DNA of 7,470 nucleotides, from assembly GCA_964399625.1 (NCBI GenBank), contig CAYNSB010000082.1:1-7470 (forward strand). The letters run 5' to 3'. A model generated the notes under the pieces. The model saw nothing but the letters and a program-made list of their open reading frames with translations, did no database searches and was not told the DNA's origin. The position numbers and the translations under genes were made by a program. Source of the DNA: CAYNSB01 sp964399625 (GTDB lineage Bacteria; Planctomycetota; Phycisphaerae; Phycisphaerales; UBA1924). Position 1 is the first letter of the stretch. Every line of letters starts with the position of its first letter. Positions 6,933 through 7,470 of the stretch are shown one piece after another.

Positions 6933-7013
6933 ATGAAGACCGTCCTGTTCCTTACCGCCCACCAGCAGAAGCTTGCGTTCCTCACGCTCCTCTCGTTCCT
7001 GAGCCTCTGCTGA
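6933..7013 (+). CDS. 26-residue hydrophobic leucine-rich small protein
   Basis: ATG at 6933 to TGA at 7013 encodes 26 residues, beginning MKTVLFLTAH and ending SFLSLC. Eight are leucine and three phenylalanine. A basic N-terminus (Lys2) and a central polar patch (HQQK, 10-13) flank two hydrophobic runs, and the last residue is cysteine. The length and composition suit a small membrane peptide or a leader peptide. I do not recognise a family. Support is the excellent ribosome site six bases upstream, not conservation. No leucine-biosynthesis gene follows; the next gene is on the opposite strand, so a classic attenuation leader is unlikely. A short dedicated transcript ending near 7204 would carry it. 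It could instead be a dual-function small RNA with an incidental ORF, or a degraded remnant of a longer secreted protein. Confidence 0.55.
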   Translation: MKTVLFLTAHQQKLAFLTLLSFLSLC

Positions 7014-7118
7014 ATCGAACGATGGCCCACGCCGGGCCGAGCGCGGGACGCCCGAGCAAACCTGGACGCGACCCCCCGACCCGGCGACGCTCACACCAGA
7101 ACAAACAACGCATTCCGA

Positions 7119-7147
7119 GGGCCCGCCGACCCACACTCGGCGGGCCC
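7119..7147. repeat. Perfect 11-bp hairpin downstream of the small ORF
   Basis: GGGCCCGCCGA (7119-7129) pairs exactly with TCGGCGGGCCC (7137-7147) around CCCACAC. No T-tract follows on either strand, so it is not a standard intrinsic terminator. It lies in the putative 3' untranslated part of the small-ORF transcript, 105 bases after the stop, and could protect the RNA or be a structural element of a small RNA. Confidence 0.55.
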
Positions 7148-7161
7148 GCTCCGCATAACGC

Positions 7162-7204
7162 AGGCCCCGGCACGCACGAGCGCGTCGGGGCCTCACGGCT
7201 TTTT
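7162..7204 (+). terminator. Probable intrinsic terminator of the small-ORF transcript
   Basis: AGGCCCCG (7162-7169) pairs with CGGGGCCT (7186-7193), and the stem continues inward through a G-T and C-G pair, one mismatch, and two further pairs to a six-base loop. Five T residues occur at 7200-7204, six bases after the stem base, which is slightly farther than ideal. It is oriented to stop plus-strand transcription coming from the 26-codon ORF. Confidence 0.5.
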
Positions 7205-7240
7205 GAGATGAACACGCGGCCCGTGTGCTGACGTGGCTGC

Positions 7241-7277
7241 CCATCAAAGGAAAGACCCCGGCCGCGGGGCCGGGGTC
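7241..7277 (-). terminator. Intrinsic terminator of the minus-strand gene at the window end
   Basis: GACCCCGGCC (7254-7263) and GGCCGGGGTC (7268-7277) form a perfect 10-bp stem with a four-base loop. On the minus strand the stem is followed by TTTCCTTTG, a T-rich tract. It begins 38 bases past the stop codon at 7316, so it fits as the terminator of that gene. Confidence 0.75.
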
Positions 7278-7315
7278 GTGGGTGTCGGTTCAAGAGAGGG
7301 CGGGGTGCTTGGGGA

Positions 7316-7470
7316 TCAGCTCTTGGGGAGCTTGATCTTGTCCGTGCCCATCGCGCCGTGCGCGTCCATGCCGCCCTTGGTCGGGAAGAAGTCCGCCGCG
7401 CCGCCGCCCGGACGCTTCTCGTCGTCTCCGCCCTTGTACCCGGAGCTGTCGCCCCACTGGGCGCGCTTGA
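7316..7470 (-). CDS. C-terminal 50 residues of an unidentified protein (5' end outside window)
   Basis: An open minus-strand frame enters from the window edge and stops with TGA at 7316-7318, giving 50 residues ending DKIKLPKS. The segment is Gly/Asp/Lys-rich and low in hydrophobics (GYKGGDDEKRPGGGAADFF), so it looks like a flexible, soluble tail. A strong terminator follows 38 bases downstream, and third positions are G/C as in the other genes, supporting a real 3' end. No family is recognisable from this fragment. Confidence 0.65.
   Translation of the reverse strand, partial: KRAQWGDSSGYKGGDDEKRPGGGAADFFPTKGGMDAHGAMGTDKIKLPKS

Larger units (their letters stand above)
7014..7315. other. Gene-free stretch with three strong hairpins
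   Basis: No convincing gene is seen in these 302 bases. The first hundred (7014-7118) are G/C-rich and unstructured by eye, and A/C-rich around 7091-7110. They are followed by a perfect stem at 7119-7147, a terminator-like stem with T-tract at 7162-7204, and a third stem at 7254-7277 that serves the minus-strand gene. Plus-strand transcription from the small ORF and minus-strand transcription from the window end appear to meet and stop here. Confidence 0.6.

Noticed and set aside
6933..7204. Classic leucine attenuation leader
   Set aside because: Eight leucine codons and a downstream terminator invite the idea, but no biosynthetic gene follows on the plus strand; the next gene is convergent.
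7022..7231. 69-codon plus-strand ORF after the small ORF
   Set aside because: It has no ribosome site, is Arg/Pro-rich, and runs through two strong hairpins and the T-tract.

Overview
The window is a GC-rich bacterial chromosomal segment of tightly packed genes with short intergenic gaps, mostly housekeeping plus one exported protein of unknown function. The strong G/C third-position bias, the TruD/DUF151/NnrE gene set and the large exported protein without a recognised family would fit a planctomycete-like (perhaps Phycisphaerae) or another GC-rich environmental lineage. That placement is a low-confidence guess, because there is no rRNA or marker gene I can pin to a phylum.

Layout. The last codons of a plus-strand gene end at 29 and are followed by a stable hairpin that looks like a terminator (81-104). 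From 3287 down to 138 runs a minus-strand cluster in the order nnrE (NAD(P)H-hydrate epimerase), a DUF151/bifunctional-nuclease-like protein, truD (tRNA pseudouridine synthase) and a HAD-family hydrolase. The last three overlap by 4 and 11 bases, so they are probably co-transcribed and translationally coupled. A 75-base divergent gap containing a perfect 9-bp inverted repeat separates this cluster from a plus-strand membrane-anchored family 2 glycosyltransferase (3363-4670). That gene converges on a long minus-strand gene (4709-6799) for a 696-residue exported protein that I cannot assign.

Divergent from the exported protein is the oddest part of the window. A 26-codon ORF (6933-7013) encodes a leucine-rich hydrophobic peptide ending in Cys and has a textbook ribosome-binding site. 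It is followed by about 150 bases without convincing coding potential, an 11-bp perfect hairpin, and a terminator-like hairpin with a T-tract. It looks like a short independent transcript. The window closes with the C-terminal end of a minus-strand gene (7316-7470) and its own strong terminator.

Functionally, NnrE repairs damaged NAD(P)H hydrates, TruD modifies tRNA and the HAD protein is probably a small-molecule phosphatase, so the cluster is a housekeeping/repair set rather than one pathway. I see no mobile element, CRISPR array, tRNA or rRNA. The best candidate for something undescribed is the small-ORF transcription unit; the second is the unassigned exported protein beside it.
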